A program made the translations under genes and the position numbers. The notes below the pieces were generated by a model, which saw only the letters and a list, made by a program, of their open reading frames with translations, was not told the origin of the DNA and ran no database searches. Below, one piece after another: positions 14,695-19,471 of a stretch of 19,471 nt of DNA. The DNA comes from Chloroflexota bacterium (lineage in GTDB: Bacteria > Chloroflexota > Limnocylindria > Limnocylindrales > CSP1-4): the NCBI GenBank assembly GCA_021786265.1, contig JAJYNP010000147.1:1-19471 (forward strand), written 5' to 3'. Every line of letters starts with the position of its first letter. Positions within the stretch are counted from its first letter, which is position 1.

Positions 14695-15627
14695 CTACCG
14701 GCCGCCGGTGTTCAGGTTGACCGCGATGAGGATGAGCGCCGGTCCGAGGATCACGATGAAGAGCGACGGGAAGATGCAGCCCACCAGCGGAAACAGCATC
14801 TTGATCGGCGCCTGCGCCGCCTGCTCCTCCGCGCGCTGCCGCCGCTCGATGCGCAGCTGCTCGGACTGCACCTGGAGCACCTTGCTGATCGAGACGCCCA
14901 GCTGCTCCGCCTGGATCACCGCGCCGATGAAGTTGGTGAGCGCCGGGACCTCGGTGCGCCCCACGATGTCGCGGAGCGCCTCCCGGCGCGCCTTGCCGAC
15001 CCGGATCTCCGCCAGCGCCCGCCGGAACTCCTCCGGCAGCGGGCCCACCATCTTCTCGGTGACCTTGCCGAGCGCCGCGTCGAAGCCCAGGCCGGCACGG
15101 ACCGAGATCGTCAGCAGGTCCAGGGCATCGGGGATGGCGAGCAGGATCAGCTTCTGCCGGTGCCGGATCTGGCGGCCCAGCCAGAACTCCGGCGCGAGAT
15201 ACCCCACGCCGGCGCCCGCGACGGCGATCAGCACGCCCTCCAGGAGGTTGCCGCTCAGGATCCCGAAGACGATGAAGGCGATGGCGGCCAGCGCCAGCGC
15301 GATCACCACCTTGAGCCCCAGGAAGTCGCTGGTGCGCATGTTGCCGGGGTGCCCGGCCATCGCCAGCCGCTTCTCAGTGCGTCCTGCCTGGGTCGCGCTG
15401 GTGAACCGCTCGGCGATGCCCGCCAGGCGCCGGGCGAACGGGCGGACGGTCCGCTCGAAGAGCGGCGCCTGGAGCTCGAGCTCCTCGAGGCTCTTTGCCT
15501 GCATGGTGCCCAGCTGCGTGAGGCGCGCCTGGACGGGATCCACCGGCTGCGACTGGGCGATCCCGACGAAGACGAGGAGGATGCCCAGGGCCAGGACGGC
15601 GCCGACCAGGATCGTCAGGATCGGCAT
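14695..15627 (-). CDS. tadC: TadC-like type II secretion F-domain protein
   Basis: This is one of the two inner-membrane platform proteins of a Tad/Flp pilus, which transmit work from the CpaF motor to the growing pilus. The 310 residues start with a membrane segment (about 3-23). After a soluble stretch come two hydrophobic segments (about 104-145), the T2SSF domain with IPDALDLLTISVRAGLGFDA (165-184) and EQLGVSISKVLQVQSEQLRI (241-260), and a final hydrophobic pair (about 278-304). The ATG at 15627 lies 3 bases after the tadB stop, and GAGGT within the tadB end is its ribosome site. The order B then C and the size fit TadC. Confidence 0.9.
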   Translation of the reverse strand: MPILTILVGAVLALGILLVFVGIAQSQPVDPVQARLTQLGTMQAKSLEELELQAPLFERTVRPFARRLAGIAERFTSATQAGRTEKRLAMAGHPGNMRTSDFLGLKVVIALALAAIAFIVFGILSGNLLEGVLIAVAGAGVGYLAPEFWLGRQIRHRQKLILLAIPDALDLLTISVRAGLGFDAALGKVTEKMVGPLPEEFRRALAEIRVGKARREALRDIVGRTEVPALTNFIGAVIQAEQLGVSISKVLQVQSEQLRIERRQRAEEQAAQAPIKMLFPLVGCIFPSLFIVILGPALILIAVNLNTGGR

Positions 15628-15630
15628 GAC

Positions 15631-16644
15631 TCAGACCTCGATGTCGACGATGCGGCGGATCAGCATGAAGCCGAGGAACATCGCCACGCCGGCGATGCAC
15701 AGCACGATCACGCCGGCCGGCAGCCCCAGCAGCTCCGGCGGCTTCCGGAACATGGGCTGCATGAACGTCGGCGCGATCAGGAACAGGATCCCGGTGAGGC
15801 CGAAGGGGAGGAAGCCCACCACGTAGCCCGACAGCCGCTGCTGGGCGGTCAGCGTCCGGATCTCGCCCTTGATGCGGACCCGCTCCCGGATGGTGAACGC
15901 GATCGAGTCCAGGATCTCCGCCAGATTGCCGCCCACCTGGTGCTGGATCGAGATCGCCGTGACCATCAGCTCCAGGTCGTCCGAGCGGACTCGCCGGAGC
16001 ATGTTCTCCAGGGCCTGGTCGAACGGCAGCCCCAGGTTGACCTCGCGGATGACCCGCCCGAACTCGGTGGAGATCGGCGGGCGCGTCTCGCGCACCACCA
16101 GCTCCACGGCCTGCAGGAACGAGGAGCCGGCGCGGAGCGCGTTGGCGATCAGCGTGATGGTGTCGGCCAGCTGCCCGTTGAACGCCTTGAGCCGTCCGGC
16201 CCGGCGGCGTCCCAGCCAGAACCTCGGCAGCATGAACCCGACCACCGCGCCGATGACCCACGACAACGGGCTGGTGAACGCCTGCACGAACGGGCTCAGC
16301 AGGATCATCAGGAGCGGGATCCCCAGCGTGACCCCCGCCCAGATGGCGAGGTACTCGCTGACCTTCAGGCGGAGGTCGGCGCGCGCGATGTCGCGGGCCA
16401 GGTTGGCGCCGAAGTCGCGCTGCTCGATCCCCCGGTTGAGGGTCGCCATCGCGGCCGAGTTCTGGATCATGTCCGAGATCGACGGCGCCCCGACCTTCTT
16501 CCGCTCCTCCTCCGTCCGCGCCGAGGCGTACCGCTCCAGGCGCTCGGAGACGGTCGACCCGCGCGACCCCGCCAGCCCGATCGTGATGAGCAGGATGGCG
16601 AGACCGGCGACGGCGGCCAGCCCGAACAGGATCGGGTTGCTCAT
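15631..16644 (-). CDS. tadB: TadB-like type II secretion F-domain protein
   Basis: This is the partner platform protein of TadC. The 337 residues have an N-terminal membrane segment (about 5-25), a charged soluble part (30-95), hydrophobic segments at about 100-140, the T2SSF domain with QLADTITLIANALRAGSSFL (158-177) and HQVGGNLAEILDSIAFTIRE (235-254), and two C-terminal membrane segments (about 271-293 and 307-329). The ATG at 16644 has GGGGA about 10 bases upstream and follows cpaF after a 34-base gap. No catalytic motif is expected. TadB and TadC are told apart here by position and length, not by a diagnostic residue. Confidence 0.9.
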   Translation of the reverse strand: MSNPILFGLAAVAGLAILLITIGLAGSRGSTVSERLERYASARTEEERKKVGAPSISDMIQNSAAMATLNRGIEQRDFGANLARDIARADLRLKVSEYLAIWAGVTLGIPLLMILLSPFVQAFTSPLSWVIGAVVGFMLPRFWLGRRRAGRLKAFNGQLADTITLIANALRAGSSFLQAVELVVRETRPPISTEFGRVIREVNLGLPFDQALENMLRRVRSDDLELMVTAISIQHQVGGNLAEILDSIAFTIRERVRIKGEIRTLTAQQRLSGYVVGFLPFGLTGILFLIAPTFMQPMFRKPPELLGLPAGVIVLCIAGVAMFLGFMLIRRIVDIEV

Positions 16645-16678
16645 GTCGCCGTTTCCCCGCGCACTTGCCTGCCCCCGA

Positions 16679-18094
<1,416 letters not shown>

Positions 18095-18123
18095 TGGCGC
18101 GCTCCCTCAGGCTCGCGATGCGG

Positions 18124-19377
18124 TCATCGCCAGGCGAAGATCGACCGGCGCTGGGCGGACCGGCCGGCCGACGAGTTGGCCTCGCGCGATTCGGCCCCGG
18201 TGCCGGCGAGGTCACGGGCGAGGTGGGCCAGGTCCTGGCTCACCTGCGCCTCGGGGTTGCTGATGACGAACGGGACGCCGCGGTTCAGCGCGTACACCAC
18301 GCTGCGGCCGTCGCTGACGATGGAATGGTCCACCTTCCTGCCGATCGAACGCTCTACATCGGCCACCCGGATCCCGAGCGAGGAATCGGCCCGGTTGAGC
18401 ACCAGGTCCAAGCGGTCGTCGTAGCCAAGCTGCCGCGCGACCTCCAGGAAGACCCGGAGGTTGCGGATGTTCGTGATCTCGAGGGTCAGGACCGCCACGA
18501 TGCGGTCGGCGACGTCGAGCGTCGCCAGGACCATGTCGTTGAGCACCGGCTGCGTGTCGACCACCACCAGGTCGTGGTCCTCGCGCAGCCGCTCCAGGAC
18601 CCCTCGCATGTAGGCGGGGGTGATGAGCTCCGCGGTCTCGGGCGTGGGCGGCGCGAGCAGCACGTCCACCCCGGTGTCGTGGCGGACGAGCGCGGTCTCT
18701 ACCGACTCGGGCACGCCGGCGGCGATCTCCGGGACCAGGTCGGCGAGCGACCGGTGCCGCGGGTCCAGGTTCAGCATCACCGCGACGTCGCCGAACTGGA
18801 GGCTGCCGTCGACGAGCGCCACGCGCCGCCCCTGCTTCGCGGCCGCGACCGCGAGGTTGACCGCGATGGTGGTGCGCCCGACCCCGCCCTTGGGCGAGAA
18901 GATGGTCACCACGCTGCCCGTGGGCTCGTGCCGGCCCTCCGCGGCGTGCGCGGCGGATGCCGCCGCCTCGGCCCGATCGGCGGTCCTCGCCTGCTTCTCG
19001 CGCTCCCGCTCGTGGACCTTGTGAATGGAGGTCGTCAGCTCGTCCGCGCTGAACGGCTTGACCAGGAACTCGCGGGCGCCGGCCAGCATCGAGCGGCGCA
19101 GGTAGTCCGCCTCGCCCTGGACGCTCATCATGATCACGGCCGCCGATGGGACCCGCGCGGTCAGCTGTTCGCTGGTGACGATCCCGTCCATGCCGGGCAT
19201 GTTGATGTCCATCAGGACCACGTCGGGGGTCAGCCGCGGGGCGAGCTCCAGTGCCTCCGGGCCCGACTCGGCGGCTCCCACCACCTCCATGTCGGACTCG
19301 AAGCCGAGCAGCTTCGCGAGATGCTCCCGGGTCTCCGGGATGTCATCCACGATCAGGATCCTGATCCGGTCGCTCAT
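18124..19377 (-). CDS. cpaE: Receiver-CpaE/TadZ fusion, MinD-like pilus localisation ATPase
   Basis: The 417-residue protein joins a CheY-type receiver (about 5-120) to a MinD/ParA-like domain (about 155-385). In the receiver the acidic pair D11-D12, the phospho-acceptor D57 (VLMDINMPGMDG), S85 and K107 (LVKPF) are all in place, so phosphorylation is possible. A charged, Ala-rich linker follows (122-150). The ATPase P-loop reads SPKGGVGRTT (161-170): the signature Lys163 is kept, but the usual second Lys is Arg168. VALVDGSLQFGDV and HDLVVVDTQP are the further nucleotide motifs. TadZ/CpaE proteins place the pilus machine in the cell. The ATG at 19377 lacks a clear ribosome site. No histidine kinase is in the window. 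Confidence 0.9.
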   Translation of the reverse strand: MSDRIRILIVDDIPETREHLAKLLGFESDMEVVGAAESGPEALELAPRLTPDVVLMDINMPGMDGIVTSEQLTARVPSAAVIMMSVQGEADYLRRSMLAGAREFLVKPFSADELTTSIHKVHEREREKQARTADRAEAAASAAHAAEGRHEPTGSVVTIFSPKGGVGRTTIAVNLAVAAAKQGRRVALVDGSLQFGDVAVMLNLDPRHRSLADLVPEIAAGVPESVETALVRHDTGVDVLLAPPTPETAELITPAYMRGVLERLREDHDLVVVDTQPVLNDMVLATLDVADRIVAVLTLEITNIRNLRVFLEVARQLGYDDRLDLVLNRADSSLGIRVADVERSIGRKVDHSIVSDGRSVVYALNRGVPFVISNPEAQVSQDLAHLARDLAGTGAESREANSSAGRSAQRRSIFAWR

Positions 19378-19431
19378 GCCTGCGTCAATGGCTCTCGTGC
19401 GTGCCGTCGGCGGTGACGGCGGGACTCAAAG

Positions 19432-19461
19432 CAGGGCGGATGGGCACCGCCATCCGCCCTG
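19432..19461 (-). terminator. Hairpin upstream of the tad operon
   Basis: A perfect 12-bp stem, CAGGGCGGATGG (19432-19443) and CCATCCGCCCTG (19450-19461), has a 6-base loop. On the minus strand it is followed by CTTTGAG, a weak T-run. It most likely ends a minus-strand gene beyond the window. It could also lie in a leader of the tad operon, since only 54 bases separate it from the cpaE start and no promoter is clear there. Confidence 0.65.
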
Positions 19462-19471
19462 GCTCACTGGA

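Overview
The window is a stretch of a very GC-rich bacterial chromosome, mostly core genes. The order atpG-atpD-atpC-murA-mreB, a MurA with Asp in place of the catalytic Cys, a Tad/CpaF pilus cluster and many GTG starts fit a high-GC Chloroflexota lineage (for example Limnocylindria/Ellin6529-like). A high-GC actinobacterium is not excluded. This placement is inference from gene content and composition.

Layout. Bases 1-6578 are one plus-strand string: the end of atpG, atpD, a 466-base gap full of 18-bp repeats, atpC, murA, mreB, a PHP-domain phosphoesterase and a pfam03706 membrane protein. From atpC onward the genes are tightly packed or overlap by 4 bases. A strong hairpin (6640-6674) separates this block from a minus-strand group: an XRE regulator, a GT-C family glycosyltransferase and endonuclease IV (nfo). 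nfo is divergent from an ArsR/DUF2087 regulator, and the space between them carries two matched palindromic operator-like sites. Next come the long ribosome hibernation factor (minus), a 638-base repeat-rich gap, comF (minus) and a divergent GT87-like membrane glycosyltransferase (plus). The right end is a minus-strand Tad secretion/pilus operon read as receiver-CpaE fusion, CpaF/TadA, TadB, TadC and then a DUF192 protein. A 12-bp hairpin lies upstream at the window edge.

How the genes work together. The left block joins energy generation (F1 ATPase) to cell-wall precursor synthesis (MurA) and rod-shape control (MreB). The right block supplies the motor, inner-membrane platform and localisation ATPase of a Tad/Flp-type pilus. 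The pilin, prepilin peptidase and any other Tad parts are not in the window. The middle genes serve DNA repair, ribosome dormancy, a competence-type phosphoribosyltransferase and membrane glycosylation.

The most distinctive signals are not genes. They are short tandem repeats with periods of 15 or 18 bp, in frame at the N-termini of three proteins and also present between atpD and atpC; a repeat-rich, probably G-quadruplex-forming gap between hpf and comF; and the paired operator between nfo and the ArsR/DUF2087 gene. I found no CRISPR array, tRNA, rRNA, transposase or phage gene, and no clear new multi-gene system.
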